IMG/VR virus record: IMGVR_UViG_3300030085_002659
Coordinates: 24,269 to 61,441 of that record
DNA from: a virus
Direction: 5' to 3' (one strand)
Length of the DNA stretch: 37,173 nt
Each line of letters begins with the position of its first letter. The first letter of the stretch is position 1. The notes under the pieces are model-generated. The model did no database searches and was not told the DNA's origin. It worked only from the letters and a program-made list of their open reading frames with translations. Positions 22,663 through 31,419 of the stretch are shown one piece after another. The position numbers were made by a program, and so were the translations under genes.

Positions 22663-23473
22663 AATTTTTTACCTTTTTAATTAAATCATCGTAGGTTTGT
22701 ACATGATATATTTTTTGACCTGATAGTTTAGGGAAGAATCTTTCATATGAGTTATGCTTTACTTCATACCCTTTTATTCCATATATAATATTTTGTCCAC
22801 CAAAGTATGATGCCAATGCTGAGTTACCACCTTGTGTTGATATATGATAATCACAATTACTCAAAACTGCCATTTGTGTTGTATTGTAATCTAACTTGTA
22901 ATCTTTTTGGAAGTCTTGCATCAATGGAATCCCCATTTGATTTGCCAAGTTCCAATCACCCCATACTCGTTGTGGACTTCCATCATTCGTAATATCAGTT
23001 GAGGATGGTCTATTATATACAACTTGAAATTTATCTTTACACAACTCAAATATTATTTGTAATGATTCTAAATCAATGTAATTTATAGGATGGTTACCCC
23101 ATTCTGTTTGAAACTTATTTGAGATTACCAATAATGGTTTCTCTAAAAACATTTCATACTTTGATTGATAATAATCTTTTAGATTTGGTGGTGACCATTT
23201 ATCTTCCCACATCAGTTTATCACCAACGACAGGTTTTGAAAAAACACCTGCCACATGATTATGTGGTTTGTAATAAGATTTACCATCGATGTCTACTCTT
23301 AAAAATGGTTCTCGTGAGTTGTATATTTCATTTACTTTTATATTCGGATAAAGTAACTTTGCACCAACTGCACCATTCACTACAATGTCTTGACCTTGCT
23401 CTTTATACCAATTCACTAAAGGTAGTGCGGTAAATAACTCGTAACCAAATTCACCATTAATATCGAATGTCAT
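22652..23473 (-). CDS. GT-B-like putative glycosyltransferase (273 aa)
   Basis: The start MTFDINGEFGYELFTALPLV resembles the N-terminal loop of heptosyl- and fucosyltransferase-like folds. A later YHISTQGGNSALASYFGGQ (208-226) is like the donor-binding loop that selects the nucleotide. No DXD motif, which fits a GT-B fold. It begins at a TAATG junction with the epimerase gene. Donor and acceptor unknown. Confidence 0.65.
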   Translation of the reverse strand: MTFDINGEFGYELFTALPLVNWYKEQGQDIVVNGAVGAKLLYPNIKVNEIYNSREPFLRVDIDGKSYYKPHNHVAGVFSKPVVGDKLMWEDKWSPPNLKDYYQSKYEMFLEKPLLVISNKFQTEWGNHPINYIDLESLQIIFELCKDKFQVVYNRPSSTDITNDGSPQRVWGDWNLANQMGIPLMQDFQKDYKLDYNTTQMAVLSNCDYHISTQGGNSALASYFGGQNIIYGIKGYEVKHNSYERFFPKLSGQKIYHVQTYDDLIKKVKNYVK

Positions 23474-24360
23474 TACAAATCCAATTTTAATTGTTTACCT
23501 TTATAAAGAGATTTTATGTAATCTTCTAATCTATCTTTTGGTTCCCAGTTAAGAAACTCTATTGCTTCATCAGACTCTCTGATTGTCTCTCTGTAATTAC
23601 CATGTTGGTCTGGAATATATACTTTAGTTGCACCACCATACTTTACAAACATATCAGCAACTTCATTGATTGAGTAATTCATACCTGTACCGAGTTCCCA
23701 TGCGTCAAATGTTGGTTTAACATCATGTCCATTCAATCTTAGTAATGCGTCAACAATATCGTATACATGAGTAAAGTCTCTTCTTTGTTCACCATCACCA
23801 ACGATTGTTATTGGTTCACCACTTTGAACTTGTCTTCTCCAGATACCAATCACTGCCGCCCAATCACCTTCGATAACTTCATGTGGTCCATAGACATTAT
23901 AGAATCTACAAATCTCAATATCCATATTGTAAGTTCTTTTATATAACTTACATAATTCTTCACCAAGATATTTACAAGCCGCATATGGTGATTGATATGG
24001 GTCGTGGTGTTTTGAAGATGAACCTGCGTAAATTACTTTTAAATCTTTTTTTCGTGCCCACTCAAGAACTCTTTGAGTGCCTATTGTGTTTACATTAAAG
24101 GTTTCTGATGGATTTTCGAAAGATGGCTGGATTCTTGATAGTCCAGCCAAGTGATAAACTAAATCAAAACTATCATCCATTCCAAAATAATAGTTTACAT
24201 ACTCAACCGTGCCCTCGACATAATGACACCCATTTACATGATTTTTTTCTGTACCTGTTGAGTAATCATCAAGAGATACTACTTCGTGTCCGTTTGTAAC
24301 TAATCTTTTAATTAAATTTGTACCGACAAATCCGGCACCGCCTGTAACTAATATTTTCAT
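23473..24360 (-). CDS. NAD-dependent nucleotide-sugar epimerase/dehydratase
   Basis: Extended SDR enzyme. TGGAGFVG (6-13) binds NAD, SSS (114-116) and YAACK (126-130) form the catalytic triad region, and CRFYNVYGP and GDGEQRRDFTHVYDI are typical of the UDP-glucose 4-epimerase/UDP-sugar branch. It would interconvert or dehydrate UDP- or dTDP-sugars to supply the glycosyltransferases around it. Length (295 aa) is near the family norm. Confidence 0.88.
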   Translation of the reverse strand: MKILVTGGAGFVGTNLIKRLVTNGHEVVSLDDYSTGTEKNHVNGCHYVEGTVEYVNYYFGMDDSFDLVYHLAGLSRIQPSFENPSETFNVNTIGTQRVLEWARKKDLKVIYAGSSSKHHDPYQSPYAACKYLGEELCKLYKRTYNMDIEICRFYNVYGPHEVIEGDWAAVIGIWRRQVQSGEPITIVGDGEQRRDFTHVYDIVDALLRLNGHDVKPTFDAWELGTGMNYSINEVADMFVKYGGATKVYIPDQHGNYRETIRESDEAIEFLNWEPKDRLEDYIKSLYKGKQLKLDL

Positions 24361-25253
24361 AATAATGGTATTCTATTTGGATTATCTGTTCCCTCTATTG
24401 GTTTTACAAAAGTTTGGTCATCGTGTTCAGGTAACCTACCCCACTTGTTGATAAACTTTCTTGCGTTATTTGATTCTGATTCTTGTTGTCTTTTTGATTT
24501 AGAATTTAATTTATCTTTTGCCTCATCTCTAAAATGAGAACCTCTTGCTGAAAAATGATATACAACTGACTTGGATGACATAACAAATTTATATCCTTCT
24601 AATTGCATTCTAATAAATAAATCCATGTCATCGTATGATGCGGGTGCGAATAGTGGGTCGTTACCACCAATCCAAACATAGTCTTCTTTTTTACAAAAGA
24701 ATCCTGCACCACCACCTTTTCTTACACGAGTCTCTGGCATATCTGATAATTTTTGTGACCAATCATCAAACCACTCTTTATCAAAGTTATGATGGAATTC
24801 TCCAAACTCATCAGTTGATACAAATACAGTACCAGGTCGGTAATCAGGGTCATTAGGAAATATTTTAGGTTGGATTCTAAATGACGATGCGATTATTCTA
24901 TCAATACCATCACCCTCTTCTACAATCTTTTGTAACTCTATATCTTGATTTGGTGCAATCCACATATCAGAATGGATTATGTTTACATACTCGGTTTCTG
25001 ATTTGTCAACACAGAAGTCCATACCACCACCGATTCCTCTTGGTGTATCATTATGTTCTATAAAACCTTTTAGATTCTTATCCTCTTGCATTTGGTTAAG
25101 TAACCACTCGTCTGTACCATCAGTACAATTCTCTGCGTGAATCACAATCGGTTGGTCTTTGTAATATGCATTCTTTCTTACTGATTCGTAAGCAAGTTTT
25201 ACATAATCAAGATTATTATTTGTCGATATACAAGTTGTTATTGGACTTTCCAT
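24357..25253 (-). CDS. GT2 glycosyltransferase (298 aa), paralogue of the one at 21475
   Basis: The start is taken as ATG 25253 (MESPITTCISTNNNLDYVKL); ATG 25265 is an alternative. Motifs align with the gene at 21475-22662: DYVKLAYESVRKN, IIHSDMWIAPN (H-S-D metal site), GGNDPLFAPASYDDMDLF, VYHFSARGS and ARKFINKWG. It lacks the C-terminal extension of its relative. It should add a sugar to the same glycan or a related one. Confidence 0.85.
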   Translation of the reverse strand: MESPITTCISTNNNLDYVKLAYESVRKNAYYKDQPIVIHAENCTDGTDEWLLNQMQEDKNLKGFIEHNDTPRGIGGGMDFCVDKSETEYVNIIHSDMWIAPNQDIELQKIVEEGDGIDRIIASSFRIQPKIFPNDPDYRPGTVFVSTDEFGEFHHNFDKEWFDDWSQKLSDMPETRVRKGGGAGFFCKKEDYVWIGGNDPLFAPASYDDMDLFIRMQLEGYKFVMSSKSVVYHFSARGSHFRDEAKDKLNSKSKRQQESESNNARKFINKWGRLPEHDDQTFVKPIEGTDNPNRIPLL

Positions 25254-26179
25254 ACATCTTTCCATTTATATGTTTTCGTTTGTTTCATAAAGTTGTAAGC
25301 ATTGTATTTAGAATACTCACTTGCTTTAGGATACCAATCGGTTGACTTTCTTTGTTCATTTATATCTTTTCCATCCTCACCAACAACATATTTTCTTTTT
25401 CTTGGATGTTCTCTGTTATGTACTAATAAAATATTCTTTACAATATACAAAGGAATTTGGTTATTTCCAAATATTGTTAACATTTTATTCATAAAAGCAG
25501 TATCTTCGTGAGTGAAGAATACTGATTTAGGTATGTTTACACCACTTCTAATGATTTCAGATGAGATTACTAAACCACATCCGTTAAATTTGTAGTTGTA
25601 TGTAGATTCTATATGTGGTGATTCAACATCTGAATTTATCTCTTCCATTTTATCATAATCCATATAACATCTTGTTCCATACCATGCGTGTGCGTCTCTT
25701 GGTAAATCAGTTAGTTTTGGATGTTCTAATGGTTTCCATGAATCATCCCACATTTTACAAGTTGAAAAAAACCCAACCCACTTTGGTGTTTGGTCTTTAA
25801 CTGCTTCATGTAATGATAATATTGTTTCCATCGCTTGTGATGGTACTAACATATCAGATTCACCCCAAAACAATACATCTACAAGTTCACAATACTTTTC
25901 GTTAAAATCTCTTCTGTAATCTGCGATTGTATATAAGTCTTGAGTTATATCGTAGTCCAACTCATACCCATCGTTTTCTAAACTATCACAGACTCTTATG
26001 AATTCCTTTTTTATGTCGTACAAATCCTTGCTGGATTTTTCTAAATCCTGATTTGTTACTAAACATAAATCAATCAGTACTTTATCTTTTTGATTACCAA
26101 TTGATATTTTCAGAGAATCTACATATTCCTCGAACATATCAATTTCATACCATTGTACTAAACAACCTGCTGCTACCAT
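25238..26179 (-). CDS. GT-A-type glycosyltransferase-like protein (313 aa)
   Basis: The start is taken as ATG 26179 (MVAAGCLVQWYEIDMFEEYV); an ATG at 26206 would overlap the previous gene by 34 bases. FWGESDMLVP (about 104-113) is a DXD-like strand end of the GT-A fold, and HEDTAFMNKM later is like an acceptor helix. The Lys/Arg-rich segment EHPRKRKYVVG follows. A distant member of the glycan cassette; donor unknown. Confidence 0.68.
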   Translation of the reverse strand: MVAAGCLVQWYEIDMFEEYVDSLKISIGNQKDKVLIDLCLVTNQDLEKSSKDLYDIKKEFIRVCDSLENDGYELDYDITQDLYTIADYRRDFNEKYCELVDVLFWGESDMLVPSQAMETILSLHEAVKDQTPKWVGFFSTCKMWDDSWKPLEHPKLTDLPRDAHAWYGTRCYMDYDKMEEINSDVESPHIESTYNYKFNGCGLVISSEIIRSGVNIPKSVFFTHEDTAFMNKMLTIFGNNQIPLYIVKNILLVHNREHPRKRKYVVGEDGKDINEQRKSTDWYPKASEYSKYNAYNFMKQTKTYKWKDVWKVQ

Positions 26180-26997
26180 AATGTATCTCTTGGAATCCCT
26201 TCCCAACCAGGATTAGTTTCTGAATCAATTACCCACGAAACATTTTGTTTCTGCAACCATTGATAGATACCTTTAGTTGCGTTTGCTACTGACTTGATTT
26301 CTCTTGGCCCCATTGATGTTTTTGCATAAACAATCTTCTCGTGTTCGTCACCATAGAAGTGTTCTTGGAATACTCTTTGTGTATCATCTTCAGTTCCGTT
26401 TTCAAATGATGATAAATCACCAATGTCCCAACCAACCGTAACAATCTTTTTACACCCTAAGTAAAGTGCTAATGGGATTGCCATTTCGTACATGATACCA
26501 GGCCCCCAAGGTTGATTGAATCCATATTCGGGGTGGTCTAACTTCATAGTGTCCCAATCCTCTCGTTCTGATAATGAGTGAATCATTTTGTTAGGACCAA
26601 CTCCACCACCTGTATTTGGATTGTTTCTAAATATAGGAATGAATAAATCTGATTCTAAATTATTCTCGAAAATCATTTGAGGATGGAATTGTTCAAAGAT
26701 TGCCCATGTGATGATTGATTTGTTATCTGACCAATCGTATGGTGCGAAGTTACAAAAGTTTAGTAAGTGAAAGTCAGTAACATCTTTTACTAAATTATAT
26801 GATTGTTTGATTGGCATACATAACTTGTCTGCCATAAACTCATTAAGGAATTGTTTATCATACTTTTTGAGTGAAGGACCACCTGCAATTATATATGCAG
26901 TTTCATCTTTGTACTGATTCTTTAGTACCTTTAATCTATCTTCAGGTTCTTCTAATTGTAAAAGTTCTTTTCGTAACTTACTTGTTTGTAATTTCAT
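26173..26997 (-). CDS. Sialyltransferase-like/DUF115-like protein (274 aa)
   Basis: Has AYIIAGGPSLKKYDKQFL (34-51), the GxGPSL motif shared by GT42 sialyltransferases and DUF115/MAF proteins, and GPGIMYEMAIPLALYLGCKK followed by IVTVGWDIGD (165-194), the second CMP-sugar-fold signature (compare SGVYMCAVAIALGYKEIYLSG in Campylobacter enzymes). It may use CMP-sialic acid or a related CMP-sugar. Reactive residues cannot be confirmed by eye. It overlaps the mini-HAD gene by 20 bases. Confidence 0.62.
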   Translation of the reverse strand: MKLQTSKLRKELLQLEEPEDRLKVLKNQYKDETAYIIAGGPSLKKYDKQFLNEFMADKLCMPIKQSYNLVKDVTDFHLLNFCNFAPYDWSDNKSIITWAIFEQFHPQMIFENNLESDLFIPIFRNNPNTGGGVGPNKMIHSLSEREDWDTMKLDHPEYGFNQPWGPGIMYEMAIPLALYLGCKKIVTVGWDIGDLSSFENGTEDDTQRVFQEHFYGDEHEKIVYAKTSMGPREIKSVANATKGIYQWLQKQNVSWVIDSETNPGWEGIPRDTLW

Positions 26998-27238
26998 TGA
27001 ATTGTTTCAAAGTTTGTTCCCATGATTCAAACCTAATACCTCTGTCATCTATGTAACAGATTGCTCTTGGTTTTTCACAAGTTATTTCTTTTATATAAGT
27101 ATCAATCTCATTAGGTGGGTCATATACAGTTCCATCATGGAATCCTTTTGAATTACCATGGACAACACCATCAAAGTCTATCGCAACTTGATAGTTGTTT
27201 TCGTGGTGTTGCATTTTGTCATATTCATCAATATTCAT
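26978..27238 (-). CDS. Minimal HAD-like protein (86 aa)
   Basis: Motif I is VAIDFDGVVHGNSKG (18-32, Asp21 and Asp23), and motif IV-like ICYIDDRGIRFESW (60-73, DD pair). The segment between them is only about 30 residues, so motifs II (Ser/Thr) and III (Lys) appear missing. It is either a degenerate HAD protein or a stripped-down regulatory form. It lies between the 2OG oxygenase and the sialyltransferase-like gene. Confidence 0.7.
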   Translation of the reverse strand: MNIDEYDKMQHHENNYQVAIDFDGVVHGNSKGFHDGTVYDPPNEIDTYIKEITCEKPRAICYIDDRGIRFESWEQTLKQFNEITNK

Positions 27239-27925
27239 TTATTTGTTTCTTTTTCTAAATACATCACCATTTCTATATGAATAAGAACCATAGATAAACT
27301 TTCTTGGTGATTTTGTATTAAATTGTTTAGATACTGAATGATATGAATCAGGCGTTGATAGGAAAAATACTCCTTTGTTTTTCTTTGCCTCAACTGTTTG
27401 GTGTACAGGTAATGCGTTTTCGTTCCATAACCTTTGGTCTAACCTTGTCATACTATCAGATGAATGTATTACAAAGTCACCACCTTCCCAATCTTTATCA
27501 TTAAAGAATATCAAGAAGTTCCAAATTCTCTTGTCAGTATCTCTATGTATTTCTCTTACATATCCATCTGTCGCTGACGACCAATCTATGTGTAAAAAAC
27601 AATTGGTTTTAAGTGAACTATCTTTAGATATTACACTATTCCATTTTTTTAAATCGTCATTATAATAGTCTACAAAACTATGAAATACAGAATCGTCATT
27701 CAGATAGTTATAAAACTTTTTCCAAGTTGGTGCAGTTTCTAACCATTCATTGAACTTAGGACTTCCTGAGTTCATTTTTTTTCTACCACCCATTACTGTT
27801 CCTTCTGAAGATACATCAGGGAACTCTTGTATAAGATTCTCAAGTGTTTCTTCATCAAAACAATTTTCTACTTCTATAATAGGAAACGGGTAGTCCGTTG
27901 AATTTCCTTCACTAAAATTTATCAT
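27239..27925 (-). CDS. 2OG-Fe(II) oxygenase in glycan cassette (228 aa)
   Basis: Beta-helix oxygenase. EIHRDTDKRIWNFLIFFN (125-142) holds iron ligands His127 and Asp129, GGDFVIH is the usual middle strand, and STPDSYHSVSK (190-200, His196) and SPRKFIYGSYS (206-216, Arg208) complete the set. Substrates could be glycan residues or a carrier peptide. It is the oxygenase embedded in the glycan operon; the others lie outside it. Confidence 0.86.
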   Translation of the reverse strand: MINFSEGNSTDYPFPIIEVENCFDEETLENLIQEFPDVSSEGTVMGGRKKMNSGSPKFNEWLETAPTWKKFYNYLNDDSVFHSFVDYYNDDLKKWNSVISKDSSLKTNCFLHIDWSSATDGYVREIHRDTDKRIWNFLIFFNDKDWEGGDFVIHSSDSMTRLDQRLWNENALPVHQTVEAKKNKGVFFLSTPDSYHSVSKQFNTKSPRKFIYGSYSYRNGDVFRKRNK

Positions 27926-27935
27926 ATCTTTCTTT

Positions 27936-28628
27936 CTATTTTATGTTTTCGTACTCTAATATCTTGACATTCAGTCCTTTAAGTACTTCCATTTCTTTAT
28001 TATAATTATGCACCCTACGACCTTCCCTATCAAGTCTTGATGTAGGGTCTGCTAAATCATAGTAATGATATCTTCCTTTTTTATTTGGAATATTTTCAGT
28101 ATAAAATGTATTACCAAAACTCCAAACCTCATCGTATTTATCACAGGCAATCTTGACTAATTGTAATCCTATACAATTTGAGTCAGTACCAAATACATTC
28201 GTTACTTTTGTCATATCAATATTTTGAAGAAGTCTTAAGTATCCTAATTTTGCATTTGTTTCAACTTTGAACTTATCAAATATATCGTGACCCAGTTTTG
28301 CTAATTCTTTTAATTCGTAATCCACTTTTTCTTTTGTCCAAGGTGGAGTCCAATTTGCTGCTGGTGGTCCTGCCGTTCTAATCCAATACTGATTAACATC
28401 ATGAATAGTATCATCTAATCTATGTGTTTCTGATTCACCTGCTACTGCGTCTATAAACTCAGGCGAATGTCTGAATGACCACACATCAGTTTTTGTTCCA
28501 ACATATTTTTCAAATCCCTCAATCCGATACCAGTTACATCTGATAACAACATCAAAGTATTCGTCTATGAATTTACCATATTCATATTCAAGAACCGAAG
28601 GTGAATTACCAATTACGATTGCTTTCAT
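27936..28628 (-). CDS. Sialyltransferase-like glycosyltransferase (GT29-like)
   Basis: N-terminal MKAIVIGNSPSVLEYEYGKF, then IDEYFDVVIRCNWYRIEGFE and VGTKTDVWSFR (43-53) match the CMP-sugar binding start (VVGNGxxL...G..ID..D.ViR.N) of family 29 sialyltransferases. A later NVFGTDSNCIGLQLVKIA is like their second motif. CMP-sialic acid or a CMP-keto-deoxy sugar is the likely donor. The KdsB-type activator at 31419-33140 in the same cassette makes such a donor plausible. Confidence 0.7.
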   Translation of the reverse strand: MKAIVIGNSPSVLEYEYGKFIDEYFDVVIRCNWYRIEGFEKYVGTKTDVWSFRHSPEFIDAVAGESETHRLDDTIHDVNQYWIRTAGPPAANWTPPWTKEKVDYELKELAKLGHDIFDKFKVETNAKLGYLRLLQNIDMTKVTNVFGTDSNCIGLQLVKIACDKYDEVWSFGNTFYTENIPNKKGRYHYYDLADPTSRLDREGRRVHNYNKEMEVLKGLNVKILEYENIK

Positions 28629-29020
28629 TAATCGTATTTTTGATATATTTTTTCTTCAAAAAATTCTGAGTTTAACAAGTGATTAATTTCTTTCTTTTCA
28701 GCTGCTCTTCTATCATTTGTATAATAAACTGCTCTTGCTAACTCAATAAACTCTTCGTCAAATTTATCATCTTTTTCTTTTAATCTAACTGAATCTTCGA
28801 TGACCCACATTTGACCATTGGTCTTTTTAAGTCTATCATAGATTTCTTTTAGTTCTTCACCACCTGCATTCCAAAATGGTTGTAACTTATCTTGTAAGTA
28901 ATTAAGTTCATTTTGTATATTTTGTTTTTGAACTTCATCCTTTACATTTTCAAGTTTTATTTCAAGGATTGATAACTTATCGAATGCGTCACCAATCGGT
29001 GTTTTAATTTCTATTGCCAT
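28628..29020 (-). CDS. DUF6165 family protein (130 aa)
   Basis: Matches DUF6165: TPIGDAFDKLSILEIKLEN (8-26), QMWVIEDSVRLKEKDDKF and LARAVYYTNDRRAAEKKEIN. Members often sit in polysaccharide gene clusters; the function is unknown. All-alpha, no membrane segment. It shares 1 base with the sialyltransferase-like gene and overlaps the epimerase gene by 17 bases. Confidence 0.8.
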   Translation of the reverse strand: MAIEIKTPIGDAFDKLSILEIKLENVKDEVQKQNIQNELNYLQDKLQPFWNAGGEELKEIYDRLKKTNGQMWVIEDSVRLKEKDDKFDEEFIELARAVYYTNDRRAAEKKEINHLLNSEFFEEKIYQKYD

Positions 29021-29942
29021 AGTTTTCTAACATTTTTTTAATACCATCTTCTAAATATACAAAATTTTTATGAGATACACAACTTTTTAGTTTAGAAAGT
29101 GATGGTCGTCTCCACTTAGTATCATTACCCCATGCCTCTTTGTATTTCTTTTTATATTTTTTACCCATGATTCTATGAATAGTTTTAGCTAAATCTTTGA
29201 TTCTAACCTCTTCATCAAATCCGATGTTTATAATTTCGTTGTCGACATTTTCAATAATCTGAGATGCCATCTCTGCATGGTCTGTTACATAACAAAATGA
29301 CCTTGTTTGATTACCATCACCATATAGATAAAATTCCTCATCTGATTGTATTCTTTCGATAAATTCAGGAATTACTTGTCCATATCCATTTGTTGCCATT
29401 CTTGGTCCGTAAGTATTAAATGGTCTAAGAATCACGAAACTCTTTCGTTTCTCATTTGCCCATAACCTTGTCAAAAACTCACCTATACCTTTTGAGGATG
29501 CGTATGAATCTCTATCAGCTGATGGGTGTAGAATCATTGCGTCCTCTTCTTTTGTTGGTATTGCTGGTTCTGGTCCATAAATCTCAGATGACGAGGCATA
29601 AACTACTTTCTTAACTGATGGTGTACATCCGTTTAACACATTCTGAGTCATTAGGATATTGTTGTTACAAACTTTAAATGGAATATCATAAAAATATCTT
29701 GTTCCATTTATTGCTGCGTAGTGAACAACTACATCGAACTGATGTTCTAACATAAACTTTTTTATTGGGTCTTGGTAAACCAAATCCAACTCTTTGAATG
29801 TAAAGTTTTCATGAGTTGGTAAGTTACTTAACTTTCCTCTGAAAAAGTTATCTACTCCAACAACCTCGTGACCTTTATCTAATAAACTATCACAAAGATG
29901 TGAACCCAAAAATCCTGCTGCACCTGTAACTAATATCTTCAT
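29004..29942 (-). CDS. NAD-dependent nucleotide-sugar dehydratase/epimerase
   Basis: Extended SDR. TGAAGFLG (6-13) binds NAD, SSS (117-119) and YASSK (147-151) supply the catalytic Ser, Tyr and Lys, and LRPFNTYGPRM and YGDGNQTRSFCYVTD match the UDP-glucuronate decarboxylase/4,6-dehydratase branch. With the short UDP-glucose dehydrogenase next door, a UDP-glucuronate to UDP-xylose-like step is possible, but the specificity cannot be settled by eye. Confidence 0.87.
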   Translation of the reverse strand: MKILVTGAAGFLGSHLCDSLLDKGHEVVGVDNFFRGKLSNLPTHENFTFKELDLVYQDPIKKFMLEHQFDVVVHYAAINGTRYFYDIPFKVCNNNILMTQNVLNGCTPSVKKVVYASSSEIYGPEPAIPTKEEDAMILHPSADRDSYASSKGIGEFLTRLWANEKRKSFVILRPFNTYGPRMATNGYGQVIPEFIERIQSDEEFYLYGDGNQTRSFCYVTDHAEMASQIIENVDNEIINIGFDEEVRIKDLAKTIHRIMGKKYKKKYKEAWGNDTKWRRPSLSKLKSCVSHKNFVYLEDGIKKMLENYGNRN

Positions 29943-30745
29943 TAAATATCGTATCTCATTCCTGGTGGTACTTTTTTCACGAACTTATCATTTTCTTCGT
30001 CAATAAATCTGAAAATGTCCACATCAATTTTATATTTGTCACATAATACTTTCATAGCTTTAGTATCTTTAGGAAGACACATTCCACCATAACCACCAAA
30101 GTCTTTATTTACATTTAAGTAGTGACCTTCACCAACTCCGTGAAATAAAAATGCATCCTTGATTGCATCATAGTTTGCACCAAAGTGTTTAGCTACTTTG
30201 TAAAAAGAATTTGCAAATGTGATTCTCATCGCTTTGTAAGTATTAGAAAAGTACTTCATCAACTCTGCGTCAATTATTTTTACTTTTACCTTGTGCATTG
30301 GTAATCTACCATGACTCTTTACAATCAAATCATAGTTTTCATCACTATCAGTACCAACAACTAAAATGTTATTATTGTATACAAAGTCTTCGTATGCACA
30401 TCTTTCTCTTAAGAACTCAGGTACAAAACACATATTCAGATTTGGATATTCTTTTCTTAATCTATTTGTTGTACCAGGTTCTATTGTACTTTTTAATGCC
30501 ACAAGACCCTTGTAATTAAAACTACTAAGTTGATTTATTACACTATTAACTGCAGTTAAATCACATTCATCATTTGGACCTGTTGGAGTTCCAACTGTAA
30601 TAAAAACTATTTCTGTATCTAAAGTATCTTCAATCTTAGTTTCTGGCATCTTGATATCATAACCAACGACATCATGTCCCAAGTATTCAAATCCTTTAGA
30701 TATTGCAGAGCCGACTGCTCCGATTCCGATTACTCCTAATTTCAT
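29942..30745 (-). CDS. Short UDP-glucose dehydrogenase-like enzyme (267 aa)
   Basis: Start at ATG 30745 overlaps the previous stop (ATGA); two other in-frame ATGs lie just upstream. It has the Rossmann start MKLGVIGIGAVGSAISKGF, TVGTPTGPNDECDL, STIEPGTT, VPEFLRERCAYEDF and the catalytic loop GGYGGMCLPKDTKA with Cys223 (numbered from this start). After it only ~44 residues remain, so most of the usual C-terminal UDP-binding domain (~130 aa) is missing. It may be inactive, partner-dependent, or use a different substrate. Confidence 0.85.
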   Translation of the reverse strand: MKLGVIGIGAVGSAISKGFEYLGHDVVGYDIKMPETKIEDTLDTEIVFITVGTPTGPNDECDLTAVNSVINQLSSFNYKGLVALKSTIEPGTTNRLRKEYPNLNMCFVPEFLRERCAYEDFVYNNNILVVGTDSDENYDLIVKSHGRLPMHKVKVKIIDAELMKYFSNTYKAMRITFANSFYKVAKHFGANYDAIKDAFLFHGVGEGHYLNVNKDFGGYGGMCLPKDTKAMKVLCDKYKIDVDIFRFIDEENDKFVKKVPPGMRYDI

Positions 30746-31419
30746 TTTTTCCATATATAATTCCAATTGTTTTTATGCCATTTTCCGGCTTTTATATTCT
30801 CTATGATTTCATAGTGTTCCATCCTTGGGTCAAAGTAATGTGGTTTACAATACAAGTGACCATATAGAGGTACTGACCCATCTGTTACTGAGTCTGCAAG
30901 ATTCATGAAACTTCCCTCGTAAACATGAATTTCTTTTGCTTTTTGCATTATTGTTGCGTAGTCTAATATATGCCCATGCCTTCCATCAACATTGATTACA
31001 GGTAAATCTTTATTTTCAAAGTGACTTCTGTCAATAGGATGCATATGTCTATGTGCGTTGTCTGATTGTCTTTCATGGATTATAATATAATCTTTTCCAT
31101 GTTTGTCGACTATTTCGTTATATAACTTAGTTTCTTCGTTTAAATCTCTATTCCAAGTTAAGTTTCGCCAAGAACTTGTATGTTCTACACTATCTTTGAA
31201 TACAATTCTTTTTGACTTTTCTTTTGTATAAATTGGCGACTTTTTACCTAAAACTATATTATTAACATCATTATATAATTTTACATTTAACCAATTTAAG
31301 GCAGGAACATCTAAATAGACCATATCGTATTCTTTACAATAGTACTCTTTTATAACTGATGAGAACATTAACCCATCACCTACTCCACGCTTATGCCAAA
31401 TATCAGCTATCTTTTTCAT
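30742..31419 (-). CDS. GT-B-like putative glycosyltransferase (225 aa)
   Basis: Starts IADIWHKRGVGDGLMFSSVI, close to the R-x-G-x-GD loop at the start of GT9 (heptosyltransferase-like) enzymes. A later KEIHVYEGSFMNLADSVTD is like the C-terminal donor loop. Half the length of a full GT9 (about 340 aa), so one domain may be reduced. It follows the aldolase-KdsB gene directly (TAATG). Confidence 0.6.
   Translation of the reverse strand: MKKIADIWHKRGVGDGLMFSSVIKEYYCKEYDMVYLDVPALNWLNVKLYNDVNNIVLGKKSPIYTKEKSKRIVFKDSVEHTSSWRNLTWNRDLNEETKLYNEIVDKHGKDYIIIHERQSDNAHRHMHPIDRSHFENKDLPVINVDGRHGHILDYATIMQKAKEIHVYEGSFMNLADSVTDGSVPLYGHLYCKPHYFDPRMEHYEIIENIKAGKWHKNNWNYIWKK

Noticed and set aside
23119-23433. 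Plus-strand open frame of about 104 codons
   Set aside because: Opposite the GT-B-like gene with good minus-strand coding; no signals.
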